This document shows positions 1 to 24,600 of a stretch of DNA of 64,000 bases, piece after piece; position 1 is the stretch's first letter, and each line of letters starts with the position of its first letter. A program made the translations under genes and the position numbers. The notes under the pieces were generated by a model that was given only the letters and a program-made list of their open reading frames with translations, had not been told where the DNA came from and did not search any database. Origin of the DNA: Enchytraeus crypticus (lineage: Eukaryota; Annelida; Clitellata; Enchytraeida; Enchytraeidae); assembly GCA_905160935.1 (NCBI GenBank), contig CAJHZI010000255.1:1091501-1155500 (forward strand), in the 5' to 3' direction.

Positions 1-59
1 ACTGGTGTTGTTCAATAATAATTTTTTTTGATGACCTGACTGGCTTTCGTTTAGGACCT

Positions 60-200
60 TACTTCTCCTCAGCACATTTCTCTTGCAGATTGGTCTGGGT
101 GAATTGATCTGTAGTGATGTGTGCTGTTGGAGACGTCCCTGACATCATCCCTGGATGAGGAAACGGACGTTAAACCTGTATAATTATTATTAATAAGCTG
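60..200 (+). repeat. SINE-like repeat, family B (long form)
   Basis: The sequence ends in gacgtccctgacatcatcc, then gaggaaacggacgttaaacc, followed by an ATT-rich tail. The 5' part (cctcagcacatttctc to gtgtgctgttggag) aligns with the copy at 9826-9965, so the repeat is at least 130 bp long. I call it SINE-like because it is short, dispersed and tailed. It could instead be the 3' end of a LINE. Confidence 0.6.
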
Positions 201-229
201 CAATGTTTTCCGTCGAGTAAATGCTGTAA

Positions 230-352
230 TAAGCGGGAGACAGTCGTCAGATATTCAACCACGGATCAGTATGTGCGGCTTCAAATTCTGGCCTCGCCAG
301 TCACTGTTATAGCTTTCGAGAGATGAAACTGCGGTTAACATCTGCTTTACCG
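230..352 (+). repeat. tRNA-derived SINE, family A (diverged copy)
   Basis: This is a diverged copy of the commonest dispersed repeat in the window. Recognisable blocks are the ccacggatcagtatgtgcgg stretch, a degraded pol III B box (cttcaaattctgg), cgccagtcactg, and the 3' core ending in a decayed gaaactg-gttaac. Confidence 0.6.
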
Positions 353-404
353 GTCTCTTTAAGAACTGTGAAAATCTATTTGTCACATATCTATTTTGTT
401 TGAG

Positions 405-605
405 CTGAGCCGGTGGATTGCTGCCAAGTTGTTCGACAGCGGATCAATAGATAGGACTACAGGGCTCAAATTCAGTGCTCTCCCTGTCATTGACATGCTT
501 TCGAGCAGAAAACTGGCGTTAAACTTGACCTTAGATTTTATAGATATCTTTATCTAACAGTCTTGAAGAGAAACATTGTGCTTCTGGTCTCCACGTTAAG
601 ACAAC
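405..605 (+). repeat. Old SINE-A copy followed by a SINE-C fragment
   Basis: Positions 405-530 are a strongly diverged family A copy (gagccggtgg, gcggatca, gggctcaaattc, gctttcgagcagaaaactgg). Positions 545-600 resemble the family C repeat (gtcttgaagagaaacattgt, ccacgttaa) that is better preserved at 16375-16455 and 40893-40985. Confidence 0.45.
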
Positions 606-761
606 AAAACCTTCCGATATGAATCAGTGTATTAATAGAAAGCCATAAAGATTTAACCTGTTTCCGTACAACAATGCCTCTAACAGAAATGGACTGTTGG
701 GTGTTTCAATCAGTGGCTGTTTCTTAAAGAACTAAAAGTCATTATCCGATAGGATTAGTGG

Positions 762-885
762 AGATCAATCTATCAATCAATCAATCAATAAGAATTTAAC
801 GTCCGATTCCTCGCTATGAGGTAATGTCAGGGACGTCACTTGAAGACTCTACACAAACAGGCGCCAAGAAATGAAAGAGGTGAAG
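762..885 (-). repeat. SINE-like repeat, family B, (ATTG)n-tailed subtype
   Basis: In minus orientation the core reads gacgtccctgacattacctc, then a shortened gaggaatcggacgttaaatt, and a (ATTG)n tail seen on this strand as caatcaatcaatcaat. The 5' part (tgtgtagagtcttcaagtga) is shared with the copies at 21239-21345 and 37108-37225. Confidence 0.6.
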
Positions 886-1340
886 ATGAAAGTTTTAAAA
901 TAGTTCGTCCATTCCTGGTGGCATCAATTAAAATATAAATTCATGGAGTGTTCAGGAGAGGTTTAGTGAGATCAATATGATACACGTTTGTTGTCAATAA
1001 ATGGATGTTTATAAATGATTTATCTTTATCTTGGTTAGCTCAAGATTATCATTTCAAATTTTACAATTCATATGAAATCAATTAATTACAATTAAATACA
1101 TTGATGCACAACAAAGCATTCCAATTGACACATAACACTAAAGCGAATTGTTTATTTGATTGTTAATAAAAACAAACTTATAAAAATAATAAGTAAAGAT
1201 TTTGCATATTTGATTGTATCTGTTACGAGAACAACGCACAAAATAAAGTTTGGAGGCTTCAAAAATGAAAATTACAAACTATGAAAATAAAAACATTTCA
1301 GTAGAATTTTAATGGCACAATAAAGCAGGTCTCACTTTAT
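886..1340. other. AT-rich spacer, no gene seen
   Basis: AT-rich sequence without a convincing exon or recognisable repeat. All reading frames are broken. Confidence 0.5.
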
Positions 1341-1612
1341 GTAAGCACCGTGTAGCATCAATTTAATTGTGTAGGCACTATGAAGCGGCACTTTACATAG
1401 GCACAATTTGGCAGCACTTTGAGTAGGCACTATATAGCAGCACTTTTTGTAGGCAAAATGTAGCAGCGCTTTATATAGGCAAAATGTATCAGCACTTTAT
1501 ATAGGCAAAATGTATCAGCACTTTATATAGGCAAAATGTAGCAGCACTTAATATCGGCACAATTTGGCAGCACCTTTTTTAGGCAAAATGTAGCAGCACT
1601 TTATGTAGGCAC
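1341..1612. repeat. Minisatellite, about 26-bp unit, about 10 copies
   Basis: A diverged tandem array whose clearest units contain aggcaaaatgtagcagcact followed by ttatat. Unit identity is highest around 1450-1550 and falls toward both ends. Confidence 0.8.
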
Positions 1613-1620
1613 AATATCTG

Positions 1621-2137
1621 AGGTTGAGAGAAAAAGCACCAGTAGAGATTCGATAAATATGCAAATATGAGCATAAACCAGATTCAATCAATTAATCAAT
1701 GCATAAACCAGCATTAATCAAGTTACTAATGTATGAACCAGCATCAATCAATTAACCAATGTGTATTCTAGCATCAATAGCTGATTAATCAATGATTAAT
1801 CAATGACTAATCAATGATTAATCAATGATTAATCATTGATTACATTAAAGAGATTTCACATTAAAGTCTCACGACTTTGGTATTAACAGAAAATCTATTT
1901 ACAGGACCGAATAACGCAAGAGTTCTACAGACATTTAACATTTCAGCGACACGTAAATTTTATCAGACATTTGAATATTATGAGACATTTAAAGTCTCCA
2001 AGACATTTAAAGATTTTAAGAAATTTAAAATCACTGAGACATTTAGAGATTCATAACTATGTGGACTCAGATGAACCTGTTTTAAAATGAAATCGAACTG
2101 ATTTAAACATCAAATCTTCTGCTTCGTCGCTTTAAAG
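1621..2137. other. AT-rich spacer with small tandem motifs
   Basis: Contains short iterations of gattaatcaat (about 1780-1850) and of a motif like gagacatttaaag (about 1925-2055). No exon was recognised. Confidence 0.5.
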
Positions 2138-2240
2138 CTAGTAAAGCTGGTTAACGTCAGTTTCCTCACTTGAAGGCGATGTCAGTGACGAGCAAGCCCA
2201 GGATTTGAACTTCGCTCATACGGTCGAGTATCTTACTGAC
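2138..2240 (-). repeat. tRNA-derived SINE, family A
   Basis: Minus-strand copy: ggttaacgtcagtttcctca on the plus strand is the reverse of the 3' core, and aggatttgaac is the reverse of the B box. The head decays after gtcgagtatcttactgac. Confidence 0.7.
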
Positions 2241-2404
2241 AAACACGAGTATCTTTAGACAAACTCTTATCAACAATTGTATGAGAAAAGTTTCTTACAC
2301 GAAAACTATTTTTTTAATTAGAGAGTAAATGAATAAACGCATTAATGAACAAACGAATAAATACGCCATAGAATAAAGAAGTACTTAAATTTGTTCTATA
2401 TACA

Positions 2405-2550
2405 GGACAACTCTCGTGACAAGACCGCGACACGGGTGAGTCTTTCGCTATTCGTTCTGTATTCCGGCGCGAACCACGCGAGAATCTGGGCGCTGTAGCG
2501 GCCGGAGTTCACGCGTGAATCACGTGTGCGCTTAGCGTGTGCGTGGCTAC
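2405..2550. other. CpG-rich patch downstream of the discoidin gene
   Basis: A stretch of about 145 bp with clustered CpG dinucleotides (ggcgcgaaccacgcgag, gtagcggccgga, cacgcgtgaatcacgtg) in otherwise AT-rich DNA. No ORF or known RNA was recognised. It could be an unmethylated regulatory patch or a foreign fragment. Confidence 0.35.
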
Positions 2551-2670
2551 ATAACTAAAGTCACACCTAAATACCATCAAGTCTCTAATGATTTATCACT
2601 TTGGCCCCATCAGGTACACTAAAGAAACTATTATACCAGAGATTCAAATTGAATAGCCAAAAGTTTATTA

Positions 2671-2808
2671 CTGGCTGGAGCCAGAGACGAAGTGGGTAAG
2701 ACACTCGACCGCGGATCAGTATGTGAGAGGCTCTAATCTTGGGTTCGCCCTGCACTGATATCGCTTTAGAGTGAGGAAACTGACGTTAACCTTAGCTTTA
2801 CCAGCTTT
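2671..2808 (+). repeat. tRNA-derived SINE, family A
   Basis: Nearly full-length copy: ggctggagccag head, aagacactcgaccgcggatc, a weakened B box (ggctctaatcttggg), and the core gaggaaactgacgttaacc followed by agctttaccagctttt. It abuts a candidate AATAAA (minus strand, 2664-2669) of the upstream gene. Confidence 0.75.
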
Positions 2809-2865
2809 TACATAAAAACTATTGTACCAGAGAATAAACAGAAAGTCAGTCAGTCAGCGTTAACA

Positions 2866-17193
<14,328 letters not shown>

Positions 17194-17218
17194 CTGCAGT
17201 CCAAGCACATGACAACAT

Positions 17219-17800
17219 AGAGCTGTTCATGACAACACCGAGCTGTTCATGACAACATCGAGCTGTTCAGTCATGACAACATAGAGTTGTTCATGACAAC
17301 ATGGAGTTGTTCATGACAACATAGAATTGTTCATGACACCATCGAGCTGTTCATGACAACATCGAGTTGTTCATGACAACATCGAGCTGTTCATGACAAC
17401 ATCGAACTGTTCATGACAACATGGAGCTGTTCATGACAACATAGAGCTGTTCATGACAGCATAGAGTTGTTCATGACAACATGGAGCAGTTCATGACAGC
17501 ATAGAGTTGTTCATGACAGTATAGAGCTGTTCATGACAGCATAGAGTTGTTCATAACAGCATAGAGTTGTTCATAACAGCATAGAGTTGTTCATGACAGC
17601 ATAGAGTTGTTCATGACAACATCGAGTTGTTCATGACAACATAGAGTTGTACATGACAACATAGAGTTGTTCATGACAGCATAGAGTTGTTCATGACAAC
17701 ATAGAGCTGTTCATGACAACATAGAGCTGTTCATGACAGCATAGAGCTGTTCATGACAGCATAGAGTTGTTCATGACAGCATAGAGTTGTTAAATCATGA
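17219..17800. repeat. 20-bp minisatellite, about 29 copies
   Basis: Units of the type tcatgacaacatagagttgt with variants at a few positions (atag/atcg/atgg, gctgt/gttgt, caac/cagc). It lies immediately upstream, on the gene strand, of the first recognised discoidin exon. Confidence 0.95.
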
Positions 17801-17993
17801 CAACATAGACTTATTCAACACTACTATCTCTAGAATGAATATTTACTCTTTGCTGTATAAAATTAAATCCCCATTGACAGCTCAATCAACCAAATAGTTA
17901 GATTTTATTTTTTATTAAAAAATATAACATGCATTATTTTGAAATGACTGTGTCATTATCTATACTACTATATCTATATCAAATTAACTATGT

Positions 17994-18105
17994 TACCGAC
18001 TTCGCCACGGCTGAAGCCCGTGGCGAAGTCGGTAAGATACTCGACTGCGGATCAGTAGGTGCGGGGTTCAAATCCTGGGTTCGCCCGTCACTTACATCGC
18101 TTTCG
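17994..18105 (+). repeat. tRNA-derived SINE, family A, with folded-back head
   Basis: A plus copy (tggcgaagtcggtaagatac, ggttcaaatcctgggttcgc) truncated after gctttcga. Its head is preceded by its own reverse complement, ttaccgacttcgccacgg, giving a hairpin of about 18 bp with a 6-bp loop (ctgaag). Confidence 0.8.
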
Positions 18106-18127
18106 ACTTAGCTGTATCTATATCATT

Positions 18128-18230
18128 TTTAGTATCTCATGTTAAAACCGTTAGGCTATTTAGACCATTTTCCGTGTAACCAGTCCAGTGAATGTCCGAC
18201 ATTTTACTCTTAGATCAGCGCGAAATTAAA
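18128..18230. repeat. Dispersed repeat, family G (fragment)
   Basis: Contains ccgtgtaaccagtccagtga and atgtccgacattttactc, shared with 30912-31112 and 51019-51172. Confidence 0.55.
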
Positions 18231-18624
18231 AATTAAAAATTGCAATTAAATTTGCTTGGCAGTAAATTAAAAAACCACAGAAATGATCTCTAAGCAAATG
18301 GAAAAGGATTTAAGATAATCAGAAACACGATTAACCTTTCAGCAGGTCTAGATAGGGCGGGACGACTGCTGCTGCTGTTGTTGTTGTGTCTGTGGTTTTA
18401 TTACAGGAGACTTGATGGAGAATCAACGAGAGTGGAATGAGGAGAAAATATCGACTCATCCTCTTTGTTGTCATTCTAGTTTATTTAGTATCCGTGTTAC
18501 GGTTGATTCAATCCAGTTGATAACGAATCCAGGCTTAGTTACGATACTGATCTTCAATTATCTGCGAATGAATATAGCAATATATTATATAGTAATATGT
18601 AGCAATATATTAATATATTATATA

Positions 18625-18627
18625 GGT

Positions 18628-18671
<44 letters not shown>
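18625..18671. repeat. (TA)n microsatellite
   Basis: An uninterrupted ta run of about 46 bp. Confidence 0.95.
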
Positions 18672-18676
<5 letters not shown>

Positions 18677-18758
18677 GGTCTAATATATTTATTACACATG
18701 TACTGTATACAGTAATATACTAATATATTATCGATTTAATCATTATATAACTTGTATG

Positions 18759-18878
18759 TTAACGTCAATTTCCTCACTCGAAAGCGATGTCAGTGACGGG
18801 AGAGCCCAGAATTTGAACCCCACACATATTAATCTACGGTCGAATGTCTTACCGACAGCGCCACTGGCTCCAGTCAGT
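18759..18878 (-). repeat. tRNA-derived SINE, family A
   Basis: Full minus-oriented copy: tgttaacgtcaatttcctca, gaaagcgatgtcagtgacgg, aatttgaaccccacaca and gccactggctccagtcag. Confidence 0.85.
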
Positions 18879-18904
18879 ATTATTTCGTACTGGTACGAGT
18901 GCTT

Positions 18905-19052
18905 ATTAGTTTTCATCATCATCATCTTCCCTTAAATCCCAGTTTAACCAGAGTCGTGATACGTATAGACTGATCCATTCGTTTAAGTTTTTGCAGCAAT
19001 TTCTGGAGCCTAGGCGCTCACCGACCGAATGCCCTTTCTGACGTTGGTTGTA
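18905..19052 (-). repeat. Dispersed repeat, family D
   Basis: tcatcatcatcttcccttaa, atcccagtttaaccagagtc, ggagcctaggcgctcaccga and tgccctttctgacgttgg. The (ATC)n tract marks the 3' end on the minus strand. Confidence 0.7.
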
Positions 19053-20465
19053 TTAGTTTAAAAATGTAAAATATTCACGAACATTATGGAAGGAAACAAA
19101 CGAAAATATGTAAGCTGTGCGTTTGTAAGAGCACTTTCACGTGGAATCAAGCCGATCAACTACTGGAATTCAATGTGGAGAACATTGGAAACTATTTCAA
19201 CATCGGCGCCACCTGGTGTTTCTTCCAGCAGACCACATATCTCACGTGACCCCGACAGCTTTAATTGCGTCATGCCTCATCTAAATACAAGAATTTCGCC
19301 GCCAAATATGACCCAGAGATCCGAAACGAAGCCTGACCTACAGAGCAGGATTCAAACCTGACCCAGGCTCATGTCTGACTTTGAAGTTTATTGGACTAAT
19401 TTATGACCACGTTCTGTTGTTCCGTGGTACCGTGCGTCCATAAGTCCTGCAATTAATCCATCAGAGTACGGAAGTGATTTGTCAAGAGATATTTATTTAT
19501 TAAGAGCGTCTAAGCGTAGCAGCTGATGATGATGATGTTTGTGATGTCAGAGATCTACTTAACGTCAACATCAGATGGGAAAACGAAATTTGTATCGCAT
19601 TGTGTTGCAAAACGTTTTAAAACTAATGATTAAACAAATATTTACAGACATATTTATAGAATATATTTTAATTTATTTAAATTACTGCATTAGATTCTGG
19701 TTGACAATCACAGAGCACAGAATGTGTGTATAGTTTCGTATTTAAGATCGGAGAGCACAGTAATACCCAACGATCTGAATGCAATTAATGTTATGGATTT
19801 GGATGCTACATGACGGTGATTAGTTTAACACCTTTTTTATTCTATGATAATTACATTATATTTAATGCGGTAACATTAAAAACTTAAGTGGATCGAAATT
19901 GCCCTCACAACATTGAATTCGTCTCAGCGGCGGTGTATCAAAGATTTCAATTCTTACCTACCCCCGTCCGCATTCGAACACCTACCATATCTTGCCACAG
20001 ATTCATCTCGTTAGCAATATTCTTTTATGACGCTTCACTTAGGACAGTCATTTATGACACTTAACTAAATTTTTTTCATTCGGTACTTTGTGCACTGTAA
20101 GCTTGATTTGTTCGATCATTCAGTAGCTAAACCGCTAATGATATACTGTAGAATAATAGCAACGACACAATTCATTATGGTTATTAATTATGCACCTGCA
20201 GTGAATTTGAACATAGTGTGGGGGAGAGGCAATTCAACTGTGTAATTCTAGAGATACAGTAGGGGGCCTACAGACGCGTTGCATGGAATAAAAAAGACTT
20301 TCATTGTTAGAGGCGGTTATGCGTCATTAAATATGATTAATGTTTTAACAATTAGAACACAGCAAGTGTTTGTTTAATTCTTGGGCGATTTTCTCTTGAA
20401 GTATTTTAAGTAGCTGAAAGAGTTTAGTGAATTCAACAGACTAACCCAGGTTACAATCAATCACC
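19053..20465. other. Unassigned sequence, no gene supported
   Basis: Contains one 91-codon ORF (19086-19361, +) with no recognisable motif and no splice context. The rest is AT-rich and broken in all frames. Confidence 0.45.
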
Positions 20466-20489
20466 GTACATGAGTCTATGTCTCTACAC

Positions 20490-20571
20490 ATCTCTCTCTC
20501 TCTATTTCTTTCGTTATCTCTCTCAATCCATCCTTCCATCTCTCTTTCTCTCTCTCTTTCTCTCTCTCCTC

Positions 20572-20609
<38 letters not shown>

Positions 20610-20662
20610 AATCCATCCTCCATCTCTATCTCTATCTCTCTCTCACACACTCTCTTCTTCTG

Positions 20663-20716
<54 letters not shown>
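20490..20716. repeat. (CT)n and (TA)n compound microsatellite
   Basis: CT-rich runs to about 20650 (including a short second caatccatcc...tctctc copy), then a ta tract of about 50 bp. Confidence 0.95.
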
Positions 20717-20719
<3 letters not shown>

Positions 20720-20960
20720 CGTACTCAAAGTCTGCTTAAGCGATTCATAAAGAGCACTCCATCGACCAATAACTTAACTTAATCTATCCGCAAAAGGTGA
20801 TTGCTTTTCATACCTTATGTAATCAATATCTAATAATGGAATATAAATGGAAAAATATTATTTTCCTTTCCATTCTCAGTTCTTATTAGTCGCCTCTTAC
20901 GTTTGGTCTATTCTTAAGTGAATATTTCAGTTATATAACGTCTATATTAAGAACTAATAT
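20717..20960 (+). repeat. Dispersed repeat, family F
   Basis: attcgtactcaaagtctgct, aagagcactccatcgaccaa and cataccttatgtaatcaat, ending near ttagtcgcctcttacgtttg gtctattctt. Related copies are at 23768-23885, 26580-26815 (reverse) and about 57300-57540 (reverse). Confidence 0.55.
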
Positions 20961-21040
20961 TCTTAGTTCTAACAGTCTCTATTAAGCTCGATAGTTCAAA
21001 TAGTCATGGACTCCTACTTTAGTCCATATAGTCTATGGGC

Positions 21041-21130
21041 TATAGTTAGTCGAAATTGTCTCTATTTAGTCGAAATTGTCTCTATTTAGTCAAAATTGTC
21101 CATATTTAGTCAAAATTGTCTCTATTGATT
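21041..21130. repeat. 20-bp tandem repeat, about 4 copies
   Basis: Units of the type tctatttagtcgaaattgtc, fading on both sides. Confidence 0.8.
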
Positions 21131-21238
21131 TATCTACATTTAGTCATGATGATCTATAGTTAGGCACAATGGTCTAGATTTAATTTAAATATTTAGTTCC
21201 AGTAATCTATGCATAGTCCTAATTATAGTCTGTTTAAT

Positions 21239-21345
21239 AATCAATCAATCAATCAACAATAAGAATTTAACGTTCAGTTACTCGCCATAAGGCAATATCA
21301 GGGACGTCTCTTGCAGACTCTACACAAACAGACGCAAAGCATCAC
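21239..21345 (-). repeat. SINE-like repeat, family B, (ATTG)n-tailed subtype
   Basis: tcaatcaatcaatcaacaat, aagaatttaacgttcagtta, ggcaatatcagggacgtctc and gcagactctacacaaacaga. Confidence 0.7.
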
Positions 21346-21475
21346 TCGATGACGACTGAGTACACAGAGACCACAAGAAAAAGCGAGATCAAAAGCAGTG
21401 CAAGTCCAAGATCCAGAATGAATACCAAGATGCACTGGAGTGACTACTGACAACCCCTCAGTCTTTCACATACGA

Positions 21476-21754
21476 TCATTTAATAAACGCCAAACCCGAT
21501 GTTTTCATTTGGGCAATACTGAGTCCCAAAGCCGAGAGAGAGAAGAACACTGCTTCCTCAATGAAGATATTAGCGGTGAAGCTATGAGGGGGTGGGGGGG
21601 TTGCCAGGTCTTCTAGAGCACCCAGTGCTCTGGCCACAGGTATGCGGGTGTAGCGGGGTGCTACTCGGGGTGAAGGGCCGGCCGTGTTGTTAAAATCCTC
21701 GAGTATTCCAGCGGTCACGTTTCCACGTTGTTTCGTTAATTCAATGCCGGCCAC
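21476..21754 (-). CDS. Possible coding exon, unrecognised
   Basis: A 92-codon frame starting at ATG 21754 (MAGIELTKQRGNVTAGILED at the start). It sits in a local GC-rich island (about 21590-21770) of otherwise AT-rich DNA. The middle is basic and Pro-rich (SPRVAPRYTRIPVARALG, then PPPPH), and the end is hydrophobic. I do not recognise a family. It could be an exon, a decayed mobile-element fragment or chance. Confidence 0.25.
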   Translation of the reverse strand: MAGIELTKQRGNVTAGILEDFNNTAGPSPRVAPRYTRIPVARALGALEDLATPPPPHSFTANIFIEEAVFFSLSALGLSIAQMKTSGLAFIK

Positions 21755-21924
21755 TTGAGGCGCCCCGCGATGAGTCGACGATTAGAATAGAATAACATGT
21801 CGACATGACTTTGACAACTCCATTCAATAACAAATGTACGCTGCTTTGTCTACACTTTCTCACCGGCAGTGTAGTGTACTCGAGTGTACACGAGGGTACG
21901 CATTGCTTCATGTGCACGTTAACT

Positions 21925-22106
21925 CACAGGCCTTCACATACACAACGTTTGTGCACACTTGTATAGGTTCTTACATATATAATCGCATGCCTTCACATAT
22001 ACAACGTATGTGCACATTTGTATAGGTTCTTGCACATATAATCGCATGCCTTCACATACAGCGTGTGTGCACACTTGTATAGGTTCTTACACATACAGTT
22101 ACTGTG
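21925..22106. repeat. About 58-bp tandem repeat, three copies
   Basis: Units contain gccttcacatatacaacgta, tgtgcacatttgtataggtt and cttacacatataatcgcat. Confidence 0.85.
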
Positions 22107-22259
22107 TAGAATTTGTGCATTCTCTGATAGAAACACAATCAAACATTACATGTGCTTAGAATGGTAGAGAACATCAAAGTGCTTTGAGAATTAAAAGTTA
22201 AACGGGGAACAGTGGAACATATTCTAACACATTTCTTACTAAGAAGTTAGAATCAAAAA

Positions 22260-22509
22260 GACATTGAAAGATTAGACTTATCTATCAAGCTGAAAGATTA
22301 GACTTATCTATCAAGTTGAAAGATTAGACTTATCTATCAAGCTGAAAGATTAGACTTATCTATCAAGCTGAAAGATTAGACTTATCTATCAAGTTGAAAG
22401 ATTAGACTTATCTATCAAGCTGAAAGATTAGACTTATCTATCAAGTTGAAAGATTAGACTTATCTATCAAGCTGAAAGATTAGACTTATCTATCAAAGTT
22501 GAAAGATTC
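22260..22509. repeat. 26-bp minisatellite, about 9 copies
   Basis: Nearly perfect head-to-tail units, gaaagattagacttatctat then caagct or caagtt. The only regular variation is c/t at one position. There are no spacers, so it is not a CRISPR-like array. Confidence 0.95.
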
Positions 22510-22868
22510 AAGAAATCGTTGAGGCTTGTCTTGTAGATGACATTCTGGTGTCTCAAAGAAGAAAACTGCGCCACTGATCAAACTAAGATCAAACTTGATC
22601 TCGCCACGACGTAAGAATTTAACATTTTACTCGTACCGGAGGTAAAATTGCTCTAATCTCTGTCATCTACAATCATGTGTTACGTCATCACACCAAGGCT
22701 GGGTCAATATAAGACTACACTGTGCCGTCTCTATACAAGAAATATACAGATTAAATTATTTTTAAACAATAAAACAGTTACATCGTATAATAGCAGATAT
22801 CACGGTGGCTAAAACGTATAGGCTCTTCCCAGTTTAACGGCGATTTCGTCGACTACAAGAGACCCAGC

Positions 22869-22940
22869 GTATCAGTGCTATGACGACATTGGATTTGAAC
22901 CCTGCCCTTACACCACTTCTCCGCAGTGTGACACGCTCTC
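22869..22940 (-). repeat. tRNA-like sequence (pol III B box, minus strand)
   Basis: ggatttgaaccctgc is the reverse of a B box and gtgacacgctctctattcag could overlap an A box. There is no clean cloverleaf. Confidence 0.3.
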
Positions 22941-22956
22941 TATTCAGCCACAGTAC

Positions 22957-23105
22957 GGCTGGAGCCAGTGGCGAAGTCGGTAAGATACTCGACCGCGGAT
23001 CAGCATGTGTGGGTTCAAATCCTGGGCTCGCCCGTCACTGACATCGCTGTCGAGTGAGGAAACTGACGTTAACATTATCTTTATACCAGCTTTAGCTTTA
23101 CCAGC
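22957..23105 (+). repeat. tRNA-derived SINE, family A, full length
   Basis: One of the best copies: ggctggagccagtggcgaag, tcggtaagatactcgaccgc, a perfect B box (gggttcaaatcctgg), cccgtcactgacatcgctg, gaggaaactgacgttaacat, and a tail with two agcttta motifs. Confidence 0.9.
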
Positions 23106-23199
23106 AGATCATCCAATGAACAAAATGTGATAGGAGGTTTCGCCTAACGTCCTGTCTGGTTCATTTACGTCAGATATGTTTAAAGCTGTCTCTCTCAAA

Positions 23200-23420
23200 A
23201 ACCGCTCCACATTCCGATGAAAGCGCTCATAAGCAGTAGATTAGACTACTGTAATAGTCTGTTGAATGGCGTTGGGTAATGGGCAATTTAATTTACTAGA
23301 TTTCAAGAAACATTCAGAATGCTGCAGCTCGATTGATAGTAGGAGACATGAGCATATCACTCCTATCTTACGTGAACTATGTGGTAAATCAAAACTCTCT
23401 TAACCTGGAGCTATCGATTC
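23200..23420 (+). pseudogene. Relic of a non-LTR retrotransposon RT C-terminal region
   Basis: Decayed coding sequence in shifted frames. One frame reads SSRLDYCNSLLNGV (about 23233-23275) and another reads NIQNAAARLIVG (about 23308-23345). These two adjacent motifs are characteristic of the region after the RT palm in jockey/CR1/L2-type LINEs. Stops and frameshifts abound. It is old and not functional. Confidence 0.7.
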
Positions 23421-23767
23421 ACGATAGGAATAAATTATAACTGTTGATGTGCAATTAAATTAAAAATTCCGTATAGTAAATATTTTCTCTATCGAAGTCA
23501 TGGTTTACTAATAATAAACTCTGTCAGCAGGCGACGTTCAGTGAACACTACAATAATCTCCTCACTTTATTTCTCGCCGTGTTTAACTGTTTAACTCTAT
23601 TCGACAAACCCGTGTTCGTCAACTTGTGGCTTATACACTCCCACTCTATATAATCAAGCTTAGAGGTCGCTCTGTTGTTATAAATAGAACTTAATGTACC
23701 AGAGCGTCATGCTCAACGATCTCTCTCTCTCTCTCTCTCTTCATTGCAATGTTAAATGGCAGGTTCA

Positions 23768-23885
23768 AGGTACACATTCATACTCAATGTCTGCTTTCTC
23801 GCTCCATAAGAGCACTACATAATTATATCAACAAATTAATCCCTTTACAAAATCTATGCCCTATCCATACCTTATGTAGCCTATA
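23768..23885 (+). repeat. Dispersed repeat, family F
   Basis: gtacacattcatactcaatg, tctgctttctcgctccataa, gagcactacat and tccataccttatgtagcc. Confidence 0.55.
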
Positions 23886-24085
23886 GCTTGGGAGAACAAT
23901 GGCTTCTTAGATGATATAATAGAGCATTTAATCGCTATAATTTAGAGCTTAAACGCTTAATTAAATTCGTAAATGACGCTAAAATGATTTAGGTTACAAT
24001 TGTAAATGATGCAACTAAATTCGACAAATTGCTACACTAAGCAATGCAACTTCACAGAACTAGACTCATGTTTATTTCACTCAAG

Positions 24086-24287
24086 GTGGTTTGTAGCCAT
24101 TCACAAGAAATACATGCAGAGAAGTGCAATGAGGAACACAGGCCCTGAGGCACTGACACGTGCCTTAATAGAATATAGTATTGTACCATTAATTCCTAAT
24201 TCATTTCCTAAACAAATGAAAAGATATTGTGGTAGGACGGATACATTAGATCAACCTAATGCCGTACTCAATAATGTATTCATGTAA
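24086..24287 (+). CDS. Candidate terminal exon of an FGF-like gene
   Basis: A polypyrimidine-bearing acceptor (tttatttcactcaag) at 24071-24085 is followed by an open frame in phase 2 that begins WFVAIHKK and runs 66 residues to TAA at 24285. In FGFs the last exon often covers a W-[FY]-V-A-[LI]-x-K segment followed about 17-18 residues later by a TGP/RGQ-type turn. Here WFVAI is followed by NTGPEA at the matching distance. Against this, the Leu-Pro-rich strand after the turn is atypical (LTRALIEYSIVPL), the expected basic Gly pairs are absent, and no upstream FGF exon was found. It may be a diverged FGF exon, a relic or a coincidence. Confidence 0.3.
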
Positions 24288-24472
24288 GGGAAAAATGTTG
24301 AAAATTTGCATAATACTTTGACCTGCAGTTCAACATAACTGTGTAATACTGTATTATACTATGCAATACAATGTAATACTATGTATGCAATACTGTGGCA
24401 TACAGTGTAATAATATGGATGGTACGTCGATATTTAGTTAGAACTGCAACAAAAGACTCTCACTGCCAACTT

Positions 24473-24600
24473 ATATCTAGGTGCAGTGTTACCCACTCAT
24501 GTCAGGGTACAGTGTACCCACTCGTGTCAGGGTACATTGTTACCCACTCGTGTCAGGGTGCAGTGTTACCCACTCGTGTCGGGGGGGAGGGGGGGGGTGT
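24473..24600. repeat. About 26-bp tandem repeat and a G run
   Basis: Four units with acccactcgtgtcagggt, then an imperfect g-rich run at about 24579-24599. Confidence 0.8.

Noticed and set aside
22260..22509. CRISPR-like regular repeat array (also 39927-40345)
   Set aside because: Units abut each other with no spacers, and the genome is animal. They are minisatellites.
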